Below the pieces are notes generated by a model that was not told the origin of the DNA, did not search any database, and saw nothing but the letters and a program-made list of their open reading frames with translations. Made by a program: the position numbers and the translations under genes. A DNA stretch of 64,000 bases, from contig NZ_BMIC01000003.1 of assembly GCF_014641635.1 (NCBI RefSeq), forward strand, positions 1 through 64,000, read 5' to 3'. Shown one piece after another: positions 32,926-43,329 of this stretch. Numbering within the stretch: the stretch's first letter is position 1; every line of letters starts with the position of its first letter. Source of the stretch: Aquaticitalea lipolytica. GTDB lineage: Bacteria > Bacteroidota > Bacteroidia > Flavobacteriales > Flavobacteriaceae.

Positions 32926-32964
32926 TCAGCAGTATATATTCTTGCTTCTAAATGCAAAATGGTC

Positions 32965-32996
32965 TTGATTCTATTTGATAAATTATCGTATTTTTG
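32965..32996 (+). promoter_or_regulatory. prfA promoter
   Basis: TTG at 32965-32967, a 21-bp spacer and TATTTTTG at 32989-32996, with the ATG of prfA 20 bases later. Confidence 0.6.
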
Positions 32997-33016
32997 CAGC
33001 ACAATTTAAACGATAA

Positions 33017-34093
33017 ATGTTAGAGAAATTACAAATAGTAAAGCAACGATTTGATGAGGTTAGTGATTTAATCATTCAGCCTGATATAATGACAGATCAA
33101 AAGCGATATATAGAGCTCAATAAAGAGTATAAAGATTTACGTCTATTAATGAATAAACGTGATGAATATTTAGAGCTTACCAATAATTTGCAGGAAGCGG
33201 AAGAAATTTTGGCAACTGGAAAAGATCCAGAAATGTTAGAAATGGCTAAAATGCAATACGAAGAAGCTAAAGAAGGAATCCCTAAGTTAGAAGACGATAT
33301 TCGTTTTATGTTAATTCCTAAAGATCCTGAGGATACTAAAAATGCCGTAATGGAACTTCGTGCTGGAACTGGTGGAGATGAAGCTAGTATTTTTGCAGGT
33401 GACTTATTTAGAATGTACACTAAATATTGCGAAAGCAAAGGTTGGAAGGTTGATGTAGTAGATTATAGTGAAGGAACTAATGGTGGATTTAAAGAAATTC
33501 AGTTTGAAGTTGTTGGTGAAGATGTTTATGGAACTTTAAAGTTTGAAGCAGGTGTACATCGTGTACAACGTGTGCCACAAACAGAAACTCAAGGACGTGT
33601 ACATACAAGTGCTGCAACAGTTATGGTGTTTCCTGAAGCTGAAGAGTTTGATATAGAAATCAATCCAAAAGATGTACGTATCGATTTTTTCTGTTCGTCA
33701 GGACCTGGAGGTCAATCTGTAAATACAACTTATTCTGCAGTACGATTAACACACATTCCAACAGGATTAGTAGCACAATGTCAAGATCAAAAATCGCAAC
33801 ATAAAAATAAAGAGAAAGCATTTAAAGTATTACGTTCTCGTTTATATGATATGGAGTTGGCAAAGAAAATGGAAGAAGATGCTGCAAAACGTGGCTCAAT
33901 GGTGTCATCTGGAGATAGAAGTGCAAAAATTAGAACATATAACTATCCTCAAGGACGTGTTACAGATCACAGAATCGGACTAACATTATACGATTTAGGT
34001 AATATTGTTAATGGAGATATACAACGTATTATTGATGAGCTTCAACTAGCTGAAAACACTGAGAAGTTAAAAGCTAATACAGATGTAATTTAA
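33017..34093 (+). CDS. prfA: Peptide chain release factor 1
   Basis: A 358-residue class I release factor, normal length. [20 protein letters not shown] (about residue 230) contains the universal GGQ that triggers peptidyl-tRNA hydrolysis in the ribosome; the domain before it ([20 protein letters not shown]) is also conserved. RF1 reads UAA and UAG. RF1 rather than RF2 is favoured by the full collinear frame without the programmed frameshift of prfB. It is followed by a terminator and pyrF. Confidence 0.95.
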   Translation: MLEKLQIVKQRFDEVSDLIIQPDIMTDQKRYIELNKEYKDLRLLMNKRDEYLELTNNLQEAEEILATGKDPEMLEMAKMQYEEAKEGIPKLEDDIRFMLIPKDPEDTKNAVMELRAGTGGDEASIFAGDLFRMYTKYCESKGWKVDVVDYSEGTNGGFKEIQFEVVGEDVYGTLKFEAGVHRVQRVPQTETQGRVHTSAATVMVFPEAEEFDIEINPKDVRIDFFCSSGPGGQSVNTTYSAVRLTHIPTGLVAQCQDQKSQHKNKEKAFKVLRSRLYDMELAKKMEEDAAKRGSMVSSGDRSAKIRTYNYPQGRVTDHRIGLTLYDLGNIVNGDIQRIIDELQLAENTEKLKANTDVI

Positions 34094-34097
34094 ATAA

Positions 34098-34123
34098 CCA
34101 GCCTCTTTTTTGAGGCTTTTTTT
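34098..34123 (+). terminator. Terminator between prfA and pyrF
   Basis: GCCTC (34101-34105) pairs with GAGGC (34112-34116), then seven T. The pyrF start is six bases beyond the T-run, so some readthrough is likely. Confidence 0.7.
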
Positions 34124-34128
34124 ATGCT

Positions 34129-34944
34129 ATGACAACACAACAACTTATAAGTCAAATACACAAAAAGAAATCCTTTCTCTGCATAGGATTAGATGTCGAT
34201 TTAAATAAAATTCCGAAGCATCTACTACAAACTGAAGATCCTATTTTTGAGTTTAACAAAGCAATTATCGATGCTACTCATCATTTGTGTGTTGCTTATA
34301 AACCAAACACAGCTTTTTATGAAGCTTACGGATTAAAAGGATGGAAAGCTTTAGAAAAAACAATCAATTACATCAATCAAAACCATCCAGAAATTTTTAC
34401 AATTGCTGATGCTAAACGTGGTGATATTGGTAACACCAGTAGTATGTATGCCAAAGCTTTTCTTGAAGATTTAGCTTTCGACAGTGTAACTGTAGCGCCT
34501 TACATGGGAAAAGATTCTGTTGAGCCTTTTCTTGCTTTTAAAAATAAGCACACTATACTTTTAGCATTAACATCTAATGAAGGAGCTTTCGATTTTCAGA
34601 CCAAAAATGTTGACGGAAAAGAATTATATAAACAAGTTCTTGAAACCTCTAAAACTTGGAAAAACTCAGAAAACTTAATGTATGTTGTTGGTGCTACAAA
34701 AGCAGAATATTTTGCTGAAATAAGACGTATAATTCCTGATAGCTTTTTACTAGTTCCAGGAGTTGGTGCCCAAGGTGGTAATCTTCAAGATGTTTGTAAA
34801 TATGGTATGAATAGTAATATAGGATTGCTAATAAATTCTTCTCGCGGAATTATTTATGCTTCAAATAATAATGATTTTGCAGAGGCTGCTGCTACTAAAG
34901 CAAAAGAACTTCAACAAGAAATGGAAATTATTTTGAGTAAGTAG
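34129..34944 (+). CDS. pyrF: Orotidine 5'-phosphate decarboxylase
   Basis: A 271-residue OMP decarboxylase of the longer type 2 group. [13 protein letters not shown] at the N terminus and [15 protein letters not shown] (about residue 90) carry the catalytic Asp-Lys-Asp array; [10 protein letters not shown] near residue 208 binds phosphate. It makes UMP, the last step of pyrimidine synthesis. No signal peptide. It lies 35 bases after prfA. Confidence 0.95.
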   Translation: MTTQQLISQIHKKKSFLCIGLDVDLNKIPKHLLQTEDPIFEFNKAIIDATHHLCVAYKPNTAFYEAYGLKGWKALEKTINYINQNHPEIFTIADAKRGDIGNTSSMYAKAFLEDLAFDSVTVAPYMGKDSVEPFLAFKNKHTILLALTSNEGAFDFQTKNVDGKELYKQVLETSKTWKNSENLMYVVGATKAEYFAEIRRIIPDSFLLVPGVGAQGGNLQDVCKYGMNSNIGLLINSSRGIIYASNNNDFAEAAATKAKELQQEMEIILSK

Positions 34945-35001
34945 TTGGGTTTCTATCTGAAGTAAGGCTGTAAACTGCAACTGTGACTGATAACTATTTT
35001 T

Positions 35002-35778
35002 ATGAAAGACCAACTTAATCGTAAACTTCAATTACAAGGTACGCCAAAACGTATCGTTTCATTGGTGCCTTCGCAAACCGAGTTACTTTACGATTTAGGG
35101 CTGGAATCTTCAATAGTTGGGATTACCAAATTTTGTATTCATCCTAATCATTTCAAAAAAAGTAAAATTATTGTTGGTGGTACAAAGGAGGTTAATTTTG
35201 AAAAAATTAATGCACTTCAACCAGATATAATTTTGTGTAATAAGGAAGAAAACACAAAAGAAATGATTCTGGAATTAGAAAAAATTGCTCCTGTACATAT
35301 AAGTGATATTTATACTATTAAGGACTGTTTGCAATTAATAAAAATGTATGGTGAGCTGTTTTTAAAGGAAAATAAGGCTACACAAATTATTAAAGAGATA
35401 AGCATAAAAGAGACTGATTTTAAAGAGTTTATAAAAGATAAACCAAAAATGAATGTAGCTTATTTTATTTGGAAAAATCCTTGGATGGTAGCTGCTAAAC
35501 AAACATTTATTGATGAAATGTTGCAGTTAAATAAATTTGAAAACCACTTTGGTAATTTTGAACGCTACCCAGAAATTGAACTTAAAACATATTCTTCTGT
35601 CAATTTAGTATTGCTTTCTAGTGAACCGTTTCCATTTAAAGAAAAACATAAAACAGAAATTTCAAAATTTTTCCCTAATGCAAAAATTGTAATTGTTGAT
35701 GGAGAATCATTTTCTTGGTATGGTTCAAGACTTTTAAAAGCATTCGATTATTTTAAAAGTTTAAATCTTTCAAGATAA
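35002..35778 (+). CDS. BtuF-like substrate-binding-fold protein
   Basis: A 258-residue protein of the helical-backbone metal/cobalamin/siderophore-binding family: RIVSLVPSQTELLYDLGLES, VGGTKEVNFEKINALQPDII and a final SWYGSRLLKAF. It has no signal peptide or lipobox, unlike true periplasmic binding proteins, so it is either cytoplasmic or uses an unusual route. Stand-alone copies without ABC partners are common in Flavobacteria. Its ligand is not predictable; cobalamin would fit the presence of the B12-dependent mutase at 38561, but this is speculation. Confidence 0.8.
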   Translation: MKDQLNRKLQLQGTPKRIVSLVPSQTELLYDLGLESSIVGITKFCIHPNHFKKSKIIVGGTKEVNFEKINALQPDIILCNKEENTKEMILELEKIAPVHISDIYTIKDCLQLIKMYGELFLKENKATQIIKEISIKETDFKEFIKDKPKMNVAYFIWKNPWMVAAKQTFIDEMLQLNKFENHFGNFERYPEIELKTYSSVNLVLLSSEPFPFKEKHKTEISKFFPNAKIVIVDGESFSWYGSRLLKAFDYFKSLNLSR

Positions 35779-35810
35779 CAATGCAATTGCTCTTAATAGA
35801 TATTAAATCT

Positions 35811-36068
35811 CTAATTAGAAGTAGTTGTCAATAGTGTTTCTCTGTTTAAGTATTTAAGTCTGTTAAGCTTGTTTAATAGTTTTATTGCTTTGTATTCAGA
35901 AAAATCACTTAATGCAGAGTCAGTTTGACGAAAATTGTAGGCTTGTTCTATTAACTGCTTATATTTTTGCTGCAGTATAAGTTGATGGGTCTTTATTTCA
36001 GAATGTGATTTCATGATGCTACAACTTTTGTGAACCTTAAATATATCTAAAAATTTATTATTCAACAA
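35811..36068 (-). CDS. Small conserved helical protein (Lacal_2735-like)
   Basis: Up to 85 residues. The segment LILQQKYKQLIEQAYNFRQT, followed by SDFSEYKAIKLLNKLNRLKY, resembles the small Lacal_2735-type proteins of Flavobacteriaceae, which have no known function. It is helical, charged and without signal peptide. A second ATG at 36014 gives a 67-residue version (MKSHSEIKTHQ); I cannot decide between them. A terminator-like hairpin pointing in the same direction lies just upstream. Confidence 0.65.
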   Translation of the reverse strand: MLNNKFLDIFKVHKSCSIMKSHSEIKTHQLILQQKYKQLIEQAYNFRQTDSALSDFSEYKAIKLLNKLNRLKYLNRETLLTTTSN

Positions 36069-36085
36069 GTTAAAGTTGTGCTATG

Positions 36086-36121
36086 TTGAAAAAAAATCGA
36101 GATATGTGTATACCTCGATTT
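36086..36121 (-). terminator. Terminator-like hairpin in minus orientation
   Basis: On the minus strand AAATCGAG (36121-36114) pairs with CTCGATTT (36101-36094), followed by a run of U. No gene precedes it on this strand, so it would end either a short untranslated RNA starting in 36122-36275 or the leader of the gene at 35811. Confidence 0.5.
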
Positions 36122-36275
36122 ATAACCAACTAACTAATTCAAAATTAAAGACAAATATGATATTCTTCGTTTTGAGGTACAAAGATGATATTCTGTTTAT
36201 AATCTAATGTTATGTTAATATTAGTATTAGATTAACTCTCAATTATTAACTTTAAAACAATACAAATAAATAATC

Positions 36276-36776
36276 ATGAAACTAATACTACTTTTTTTAT
36301 CGCTTTCTTTAGGATTAACAATGCATGCTCAAATTAATACATGCAATTGTTGTACAGATAAACATACTGAGTTTGATTTTTGGATTGGAAATTGGTCTGT
36401 AACTAATCCAGATGGAACAACTGCAGGAAAAAACACAATAGAAAAGGTTCAAGATAATTGTGTTTTAAGAGAGAATTGGACAAGTGCTAATGGGAATTTT
36501 ACAGGTACGAGTAATAATTTTTATAATTTTAAAACTAAACAATGGGAGCAAATCTGGGTTGATAACCAAGGTCAGAGTTTGCACCTTAAAGGAAATAGAA
36601 TAGGTAACCAAATGATTTTAAAAACAGATGAAGAACTTAATAAAGATGGTATTCCTTTTTTTCATCGTGTTACTTGGACAAAAAATAGTGATGGTACAGT
36701 TCGTCAGTTATGGGAAACAATTACAAATAGTAAAGAGGTAACTGTTGCTTTTGATGGATTATATAAAAAAGAATAA
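36276..36776 (+). CDS. Exported DUF1579-like protein
   Basis: A 166-residue protein with a signal peptide (LILLFLSLSLGLTMHAQ). FDFWIGNWSVTNPDG after the cleavage site and the regular beta-strand pattern (WEQIWVDNQGQSLHLKG, RQLWETITN) match small calycin-like proteins of the DUF1579 type, which often carry the phrase FDFWIGxW. NTCNCC right after the signal gives three Cys that might bind metal or form disulfides. Role unknown. Convergent, with a one-base gap, to the DUF4197 gene. Confidence 0.7.
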   Translation: MKLILLFLSLSLGLTMHAQINTCNCCTDKHTEFDFWIGNWSVTNPDGTTAGKNTIEKVQDNCVLRENWTSANGNFTGTSNNFYNFKTKQWEQIWVDNQGQSLHLKGNRIGNQMILKTDEELNKDGIPFFHRVTWTKNSDGTVRQLWETITNSKEVTVAFDGLYKKE

Positions 36777-36777
36777 G

Positions 36778-37482
36778 TTAATCTTGTAAAGCAAAAACTT
36801 TTTTTAGTAAATCTGTACTTCTTGATGATACCTTGTCACGAATTTCCTTTTCTTCAACAGCAATCATAGTATAAACACCCTTTAATGCTTCAGTGGTAAC
36901 ATAATTTGTTAAATCAGGATTTACATCTGTTGTAAATGGTATAGCGTTATACTTATTAATAAGATTAGCCCAAATTTGATCTGCTCCAACTTTAGAAAAA
37001 GAATTATTTATTACAGGATGAAATTTGTCATATAAAGCTGTTTGGGTTTTACTAGTTAAGTACTGAGTTGCTGCATCATCTTGACCTAAAAGAATATTTT
37101 TAGCATCAGAAAAAGTAATATCTTTTACAGCATTAACAAAAATTGGTGTTGCTTCTTTAACAGCATCTTCGGCAGCTCTGTTTAAAACCTTTAAGCCTTC
37201 ATCAGCAAGGCTACTTAAACCAATATCACGCAAACCTTTATCTACTTTTTGCAGTTCTTCTGGTAATAATATTTTTACTAACTCATTCTTATAAAAGCCA
37301 TCTTTTTGAGTTAATTTACTTACTTGCTTTTCAATTCCAAAATCAAGAGCTTCGCGCAAACCTGCAGCAATATCGGCATTACTTAATACACTACCTTGAG
37401 GTAATTGGTTTACTACATTTTGTAATTCGCTACACGCTGTAAGGTTAAAAAATAAAATGAATGCTAAAAATTTACGAATCAT
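36778..37482 (-). CDS. DUF4197 lipoprotein
   Basis: A 234-residue lipoprotein (lipobox NLTACSEL). The body matches DUF4197: GSVLSNADIAAGLREALDFG, LPEELQKVDKGLRDIGL, and DVNPDLTNYVTTEALKGVYT near the C terminus. Predicted helical, periplasmic or outer-membrane facing. No biochemical function is known for the family. It is divergent from the MBL-fold gene at 37524. Confidence 0.88.
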   Translation of the reverse strand: MIRKFLAFILFFNLTACSELQNVVNQLPQGSVLSNADIAAGLREALDFGIEKQVSKLTQKDGFYKNELVKILLPEELQKVDKGLRDIGLSSLADEGLKVLNRAAEDAVKEATPIFVNAVKDITFSDAKNILLGQDDAATQYLTSKTQTALYDKFHPVINNSFSKVGADQIWANLINKYNAIPFTTDVNPDLTNYVTTEALKGVYTMIAVEEKEIRDKVSSRSTDLLKKVFALQD

Positions 37483-37523
37483 AGGTCTCGGTTTTTTATC
37501 TTTAACAAAGATAAGTTATACAT

Positions 37524-38477
37524 ATGAAACCATTTCAAATACCATTCCTAATATTAATTTTTGCCACTTTTTTATTTAATTGTAAATCCGAACCTAAGAA
37601 TTTAGTACCAGATAACCAAGGTCAATACATTACGGTTCTTGGAGTTGCTCAAGATGCTGGTTATCCACAAATAGACTGTAATAAAGAATGTTGTAAACGA
37701 TTTCATGAAGGAAAAGAACTTAAAAAGCTAGTGTCTTGCCTTGGATTGGTTGATAAAATTGTAGGGAAGAAGTATATATTTGATGCTACTCCAGATATAA
37801 CAGCACAAACGGAAATATTAAAGTCTAAACATCTTGTAAGCGATAAAATTATTGATGGTGTTTTCTTAACACATGCTCATATTGGGCATTATACTGGTTT
37901 AATGCAATTTGGAAGAGAAGCATTAGGAGGTAATAATATTCCTGTGTATGTAATGCCAAAAATGAAATCTTTTTTAGAGCAAAACGGACCATGGAGCCAG
38001 CTTGTAAGTTTAAACAATATTGAGTTAAGAGCATTGCAAAACGATTCAACAATTGTATTAAATAATCATTTAAAAGTTACTCCTTTTTTAGTGCCACATC
38101 GTGATGAATATTCAGAAACTGTTGGCTATAAAATTGAAGGCAAAAACAAGTCAGCTTTGTTCATTCCAGATATTAATAAATGGAAACTTTGGAAAAAGAA
38201 TATTGTAGATGAAGTTAAAAAAGTAGATTATGCTTTTATTGATGCCACTTTTTTTAAAGAAGGAGAAATTAACAGACCCATGAGCGAGGTTCCACATCCA
38301 TTTATTGAAGAGACAATTAAATTATTCGAAAACGAATCAAAAGAAACAAAAGCTAAAGTTGTTTTTATTCATTTTAACCATACTAATCCTGCACTATTGC
38401 AGACACATGCTTTAAAAGATAGTATTCAAAACTTAGGATTCAAATTTGCTAAAGAAGGAACAAATTTTCAACTTTAA
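37524..38477 (+). CDS. MBL-fold hydrolase, PqqB-like, lipoprotein
   Basis: A 317-residue metallo-beta-lactamase-fold protein. FLTHAHIGHYTGL (about residue 114) is the HxHxxH-like motif with an HAHIGH variant as in PqqB; AQDAGYPQIDC at the start and VFIHFNHTNP near the C terminus also fit PqqB-like hydrolases. A lipobox-like FLFNCKSE places it in the envelope, unlike true PqqB, and no pqq genes are nearby. So PQQ synthesis is unlikely; it is a stand-alone envelope MBL hydrolase. Confidence 0.82.
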   Translation: MKPFQIPFLILIFATFLFNCKSEPKNLVPDNQGQYITVLGVAQDAGYPQIDCNKECCKRFHEGKELKKLVSCLGLVDKIVGKKYIFDATPDITAQTEILKSKHLVSDKIIDGVFLTHAHIGHYTGLMQFGREALGGNNIPVYVMPKMKSFLEQNGPWSQLVSLNNIELRALQNDSTIVLNNHLKVTPFLVPHRDEYSETVGYKIEGKNKSALFIPDINKWKLWKKNIVDEVKKVDYAFIDATFFKEGEINRPMSEVPHPFIEETIKLFENESKETKAKVVFIHFNHTNPALLQTHALKDSIQNLGFKFAKEGTNFQL

Positions 38478-38560
38478 AATATTTAGTTTATTCTCTAAAA
38501 TGCTTCTAAATCTTTGAATAATCCTTAAATTTGCAGCATTCTAACTAGATATAATTATCA

Positions 38561-41500
38561 ATGAAGCAAGTAGCGCCTTATAACCCAAAATATAAAGTAC
38601 GTATTGTCACAGCCGCATCATTATTTGATGGTCATGACGCATCAATTAATATTATGCGTCGTATAATACAAGCAACAGGAGTAGAAGTCATCCATTTAGG
38701 ACACGATAGAAGTGTTGAAGAAGTTGTTAATACTGCTATACAAGAAGATGCCAATGCAATTTGTTTAACCTCTTATCAAGGTGGTCATAACGAATACTTT
38801 AAGTATATGTACGATTTACTTAAAGAAAAAGGAGCAGAGCACATCAAGATATTTGGTGGAGGTGGAGGAGTAATCCTTCCTTCAGAAATAAAAGAATTGA
38901 TGGATTATGGTATCGCTCGTATTTATTCACCAGATGATGGTCGTGAAATGGGATTGCAAGGCATGATTAATGATTTGGTTAAACAATCTGATTTTGCTGT
39001 AGGCGACTCATTAAATGGAGAAATAGATGCATTGGTGAAAAAGAATCCAAAAGCAATTGCAAGAGTTATTTCTTCAGCTGAGAACTTCCCTGAAGTAGCA
39101 AAAGAAACACTTAATAAAATTCATGCTAAAAATAAAACATCTAAAACACCAGTTTTAGGAATCACAGGGACTGGAGGAGCTGGTAAGTCCTCTTTAGTTG
39201 ATGAGTTGGTTCGTCGTTTTTTAATCGATTTTCCTGAAAAAACAATTGGTTTAATCTCTGTAGATCCTTCGAAACGTAAAACAGGAGGCGCACTTTTAGG
39301 TGATCGTATTCGTATGAATGCTATTAACAATTCTCGTGTGTATATGCGTAGTTTAGCAACACGACAATCTAACTTAGCGCTTTCAAAATATGTTCATGAA
39401 GCTATTGAAGTTTTAAAAGCTGCTGAGTACGATTTAATTATTTTAGAAACTTCAGGTATTGGTCAATCTGATACCGAAATTATTGAGCATAGCGATGTAT
39501 CTCTTTATGTGATGACGCCAGAATTTGGTGCTGCAACGCAGTTGGAAAAAATTGATATGCTTGATTTTGCTGATTTAGTAGCAATTAATAAATTCGATAA
39601 ACGAGGTTCGTTAGATGCACTTCGTGATGTGAAAAAACAGTACATGCGTAATAATAATCTTTGGGATACGCCTCAAGATGAGTTGCCAGTATTCGGAACC
39701 ATTGCATCGCAATTTAATGATCCAGGAATGAATACGCTTTATAAAGCTGTAATGGATAAGTTGGTTGAAAAGGCAGATAGCGAATTAAAATCTAAGTTTG
39801 AGATTTCTAAAGAAATGAGCGAAAAGATTTTTGTGATTCCACCTTCAAGAACGCGTTACTTATCTGAAATTGCTGAAAATAATAGAGCTTATGATAAAAC
39901 AGCTAACGAACAAGTAGAAGTTGCTCAACGATTATACGGAATTTATAAAACTGTAGAATCTGTAATTGGTAAAACTCCAGAATTAGATAAAGCAGGAATC
40001 GATTCTAATTCTATTGAATCTAAAGAAAATAAAGATTTTATAAAACTTTTAGTTGGAGAATTCGACAGAGTAAAACTTAATTTAGACCCTTACAATTGGG
40101 AAGTTATTACAGGTTGGAATGATAAAGTTAATAAATATAAAAACCCTATTTATTCATTTAAAGTAAGAGGGAAAGAAATTAAAATAGAAACACATACAGA
40201 ATCACTATCTCACACGCAAATTCCTAAAGTAGCTTTGCCTAAGTATCAAGCTTGGGGAGATATTTTACGTTGGACATTACAAGAAAATGTACCAGGAGAA
40301 TTCCCTTATACGTCAGGATTATATCCTTTTAAACGTACAGGTGAAGATCCAGCACGTATGTTTGCAGGAGAAGGTGGGCCAGAACGCACAAACCGTCGTT
40401 TTCATTATGTGAGTGCTGGATTGCCAGCAAAACGTTTGTCAACTGCTTTTGATAGTGTTACACTTTATGGTAACGATCCAGACTACAGGCCAGACATCTA
40501 TGGAAAAATAGGAAATGCTGGTGTTAGTATTTGTTGCTTGGATGATGCCAAAAAATTGTATTCAGGATTTAATTTAGCAGATGTTATGACCTCTGTTAGT
40601 ATGACAATTAATGGTCCTGCACCAATGTTATTAGGTTTCTTTATGAATGCTGCCATCGATCAGCAATGTGAAATCTACATTAAAGAAAACGGATTAGAAA
40701 AAGAAGTAGAAGCTAAAATTACTAAGATTTATAAGGGAAAAACACGTCCATCTTATAATGGCGATTTACCAGAAGGTAACGACGGATTAGGACTAATGCT
40801 TTTAGGTGTTACAGGAGATCAAGTATTACCTGCTAATGTTTATGCCGAAATTAAAAAGAATACCATTGCTCAAGTTAGAGGAACGGTTCAAGCTGATATA
40901 TTAAAAGAAGATCAAGCTCAAAACACATGTATTTTCTCTACAGAGTTCGCATTGCGTTTAATGGGAGATGTTCAAGAGTATTTTATCGAAAATAATGTTA
41001 GAAACTTTTATAGTGTGTCTATCTCTGGATATCATATTGCTGAAGCTGGAGCAAATCCAATTACACAACTTGCCTTAACTTTATCTAATGGATTTACTTA
41101 TGTAGAATACTACTTAAGTAGAGGAATGAATATCAACGATTTTGGACCAAACTTATCGTTCTTTTTCTCAAATGGTATCGATCCAGAATATGCAGTTATT
41201 GGTCGTGTAGCTCGTAAAATTTGGGCAAAAGCCATGAAGAATAAATATGGAGCAGATGCAAGAGCGCAAATGTTAAAATACCATATTCAAACTTCAGGTA
41301 GAAGCTTACATGCTCAAGAGATTGATTTTAACGATATTCGTACAACACTACAGGCTTTGTATGCAATTTATGATAACTGTAATTCACTACATACCAATGC
41401 GTATGACGAAGCTATAACAACACCAACTGAAGAAAGTGTTAGAAGAGCAATGGCAATTCAGTTAATTATAAATAAAGAATTAGGTTTAGCTAAAAACGAA

Positions 41501-41971
41501 AACCCAATTCAAGGGTCATTTATTATAGAAGAATTAACCGATTTAGTTGAAGAAGCTGTTTTGGCAGAGTTTGATAGAATTACCGAAAGAGGAGGTGTTC
41601 TTGGTGCTATGGAAACTATGTATCAACGTAGTAAAATACAAGAAGAAAGCTTGTATTATGAAACTTTAAAGCATAATGGTGAATTTCCAATAATAGGTGT
41701 TAACACGTTTTTAAGTAGCTCAGGCTCACCAACAATCCAGCCAAAAGAAGTTATTAGAGCCACTGAAGAAGAAAAACTTTTCCAAATAAAAACTTTAGAG
41801 AATCTTCATAAAGCAAACGATACAAAAGCATTATTAAAAAACCTTCAAACAAAAGCTATTCATAACGAAAACATTTTTGAAGCACTAATGGATGTTTGTA
41901 AAGTATGTTCACTTGGCGAAATTACATCAGCTTTATTTGAAGTTGGAGGTCAGTATCGAAGAAATATGTAA
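38561..41971 (+). CDS. icmF: Fused isobutyryl-CoA mutase IcmF
   Basis: A 1136-residue adenosylcobalamin enzyme. Order: B12-binding domain (about 10-145, with [12 protein letters not shown] giving the axial His), MeaB-like G-protein chaperone (about 190-420, Walker [10 protein letters not shown], then [20 protein letters not shown]), linker, and methylmalonyl-CoA-mutase-type barrel (about 540 to end, with [33 protein letters not shown]). This fusion is IcmF, which interconverts isobutyryl-CoA and n-butyryl-CoA (or pivalyl/isovaleryl-CoA). Two-subunit methylmalonyl-CoA mutase lacks the internal GTPase. A TAAATTTG box at 38526-38533 probably serves as its promoter. Confidence 0.95.
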   Translation: MKQVAPYNPKYKVRIVTAASLFDGHDASINIMRRIIQATGVEVIHLGHDRSVEEVVNTAIQEDANAICLTSYQGGHNEYFKYMYDLLKEKGAEHIKIFGGGGGVILPSEIKELMDYGIARIYSPDDGREMGLQGMINDLVKQSDFAVGDSLNGEIDALVKKNPKAIARVISSAENFPEVAKETLNKIHAKNKTSKTPVLGITGTGGAGKSSLVDELVRRFLIDFPEKTIGLISVDPSKRKTGGALLGDRIRMNAINNSRVYMRSLATRQSNLALSKYVHEAIEVLKAAEYDLIILETSGIGQSDTEIIEHSDVSLYVMTPEFGAATQLEKIDMLDFADLVAINKFDKRGSLDALRDVKKQYMRNNNLWDTPQDELPVFGTIASQFNDPGMNTLYKAVMDKLVEKADSELKSKFEISKEMSEKIFVIPPSRTRYLSEIAENNRAYDKTANEQVEVAQRLYGIYKTVESVIGKTPELDKAGIDSNSIESKENKDFIKLLVGEFDRVKLNLDPYNWEVITGWNDKVNKYKNPIYSFKVRGKEIKIETHTESLSHTQIPKVALPKYQAWGDILRWTLQENVPGEFPYTSGLYPFKRTGEDPARMFAGEGGPERTNRRFHYVSAGLPAKRLSTAFDSVTLYGNDPDYRPDIYGKIGNAGVSICCLDDAKKLYSGFNLADVMTSVSMTINGPAPMLLGFFMNAAIDQQCEIYIKENGLEKEVEAKITKIYKGKTRPSYNGDLPEGNDGLGLMLLGVTGDQVLPANVYAEIKKNTIAQVRGTVQADILKEDQAQNTCIFSTEFALRLMGDVQEYFIENNVRNFYSVSISGYHIAEAGANPITQLALTLSNGFTYVEYYLSRGMNINDFGPNLSFFFSNGIDPEYAVIGRVARKIWAKAMKNKYGADARAQMLKYHIQTSGRSLHAQEIDFNDIRTTLQALYAIYDNCNSLHTNAYDEAITTPTEESVRRAMAIQLIINKELGLAKNENPIQGSFIIEELTDLVEEAVLAEFDRITERGGVLGAMETMYQRSKIQEESLYYETLKHNGEFPIIGVNTFLSSSGSPTIQPKEVIRATEEEKLFQIKTLENLHKANDTKALLKNLQTKAIHNENIFEALMDVCKVCSLGEITSALFEVGGQYRRNM

Positions 41972-42023
41972 ACTTACTTAAGTTGCTTATCACAAGTGCG
42001 ATGAGGTAACTTTATAAATTATA

Positions 42024-42060
42024 AAAAATCCCAACTGTGTTATATGGTTGGGATTTTTGT
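42024..42060 (+). terminator. Terminator of icmF
   Basis: AAAAATCCCAAC (42024-42035) pairs with GTTGGGATTTTT (42047-42058) around an 11-nt loop. Confidence 0.85.
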
Positions 42061-42141
42061 TGTTAAAAGCCAGGCTATTGGTCGTTAATTTTTGTACTGT
42101 ATTGTCTTTTAAAGATTGAAATTTACCGCTTATCTAAATAG

Positions 42142-42174
42142 TTGTGCAGAAGACTTAAAGTGCTCGTAAATTTG
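42142..42174 (+). promoter_or_regulatory. Promoter for the small gene at 42222
   Basis: TTG at 42142-42144, a 22-bp spacer and TAAATTTG at 42167-42174. Confidence 0.45.
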
Positions 42175-42221
42175 TGTTACCCTCAATTTACAAACTGAAG
42201 TTTAATCAAAATTATATAGAT

Positions 42222-42368
42222 ATGGAAGCTACTTTAAATTATCGTTTTCAAAGAAGATCAAAAAATTATTTCGATTGGCTACTGTACACAATTAAATCTG
42301 AAAAATATTTTGAAGCTCAAAGTCAGATTGTGACCTCAGATAGTTATGGTTTAAAATTGAGTCTTTAA
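42222..42368 (+). CDS. Small basic protein (48 residues), hypothetical
   Basis: Starts MEATLNYRFQRRSKNYFDWL and ends SYGLKLSL. It is basic and aromatic-rich with no signal or known motif. A TAAATTTG promoter box stands about 48 bases upstream. A longer in-frame reading from a GTG at 42174 overlaps that promoter and is unlikely. It converges with the gene at 42374. Real-gene evidence is moderate only. Confidence 0.4.
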   Translation: MEATLNYRFQRRSKNYFDWLLYTIKSEKYFEAQSQIVTSDSYGLKLSL

Positions 42369-42373
42369 ACTTA

Positions 42374-42802
42374 TTACAAAGTCAACATCCAAGAATGTTG
42401 CAATTTTTTAAATTTTTTCAACTCACTACGTAAAATTGGTAAATAATCTCTACCATTACTATTACTGCGTTCTAAACGTTTACAGTTTTTATAAAGCATA
42501 TTAGTTAAACGCTCTAATGTTTCCACATGCTTATGCTTTTTGTCTGAGTAGCGTTCTAATTCAGCATTAACAATTTCTGGTGCTAAATTAACAGATTGCT
42601 GTACGATATCTCCTGAAAAGTAAATATTATCATCTTCTGTGCCATCTGGTCTCAAATACGCTAAATCTTGATTAAGGTAAGTGGAGATGCTTCTGGATAA
42701 TATAATAATTTCCATAGCCTTTTGATATATAGGCAGTTCAGAAAGATGAGATGGGATATTGTAGTACATTTTTAATAGCAATTTCATCAAAATTAGTGAC
42801 AA
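42374..42802 (-). CDS. Conserved hypothetical helical protein
   Basis: Up to 142 residues. The core (MYYNIPSHLSELPIYQKAME, then LSRSISTYLNQDLAYLRPDG, IVQQSVNLAPEIVNAELE, HVETLERLTNMLYKNCKRLE) is predicted to be four amphipathic helices, resembling small four-helix-bundle proteins. No signal peptide, no catalytic motif. An internal ATG at 42769 gives a more typical start (MYYNIP). Divergent from the Lrp-type gene with an 83-base gap. Confidence 0.65.
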   Translation of the reverse strand: MSLILMKLLLKMYYNIPSHLSELPIYQKAMEIIILSRSISTYLNQDLAYLRPDGTEDDNIYFSGDIVQQSVNLAPEIVNAELERYSDKKHKHVETLERLTNMLYKNCKRLERSNSNGRDYLPILRSELKKFKKLQHSWMLTL

Positions 42803-42885
42803 GTAATGATTTTAGGCAATTGATTTTAAAGTAAAACGTTATATTTGCTTTAAATATTAAGTTTTTTGATTAGTTTTAGTTTAAA

Positions 42886-43329
42886 ATGAATATAGATTCT
42901 CTTAATTGGAAGATTTTAAAATGCTTACAGCAAAATGCTAGGCAATCTAATGCGGAAATTGGAAGGCAAGTTGGTATAAGTTCACCTGCAGTTTCCGAAC
43001 GTATTAAAAGAATGGAAGATGCTGGTATTATTCAAGGATATAAAACTTCAATATCGCCTTTAGATGCTGGTTATCAATTAAAAGCGCTTATTACTTTGCG
43101 TGCTTTTATGGGTATGCTTAAACCATTTTTAGAAAAAGTTAAAACCTATGATGAGGTTTTAAACTGTTATCGTATTACAGGAAATGAAAACATTGTGATG
43201 GAAGTAGTTTTAAAAAACCAAAAACACCTTGAAAACTTTATTGACCAACTTATTATTTATGGCGAGACCAAAACGCAAATTGTATTGTCTCATGTTATAA
43301 AGTATAATGAAGTTAAACCAGTAAAGTAA
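42886..43329 (+). CDS. Lrp/AsnC-family regulator
   Basis: A 147-residue regulator. Residues 1-60 carry the AsnC-type helix-turn-helix (LNWKILKCLQQNARQSNAEI, GISSPAVSERIKRMEDAGII) and the rest the RAM ligand/oligomerisation domain (LKALITLRAFMG, CYRITGNENIVMEVVL). Likely a local amino-acid-responsive regulator. It ends exactly where the convergent DJ-1 gene ends. It may control that gene or the MFS exporter, which is only a contextual inference. Confidence 0.92.
   Translation: MNIDSLNWKILKCLQQNARQSNAEIGRQVGISSPAVSERIKRMEDAGIIQGYKTSISPLDAGYQLKALITLRAFMGMLKPFLEKVKTYDEVLNCYRITGNENIVMEVVLKNQKHLENFIDQLIIYGETKTQIVLSHVIKYNEVKPVK

Noticed and set aside
37524-38477. PqqB of a PQQ biosynthesis cluster
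   Set aside because: A lipoprotein signal is present and there are no other pqq genes; only the fold is PqqB-like.
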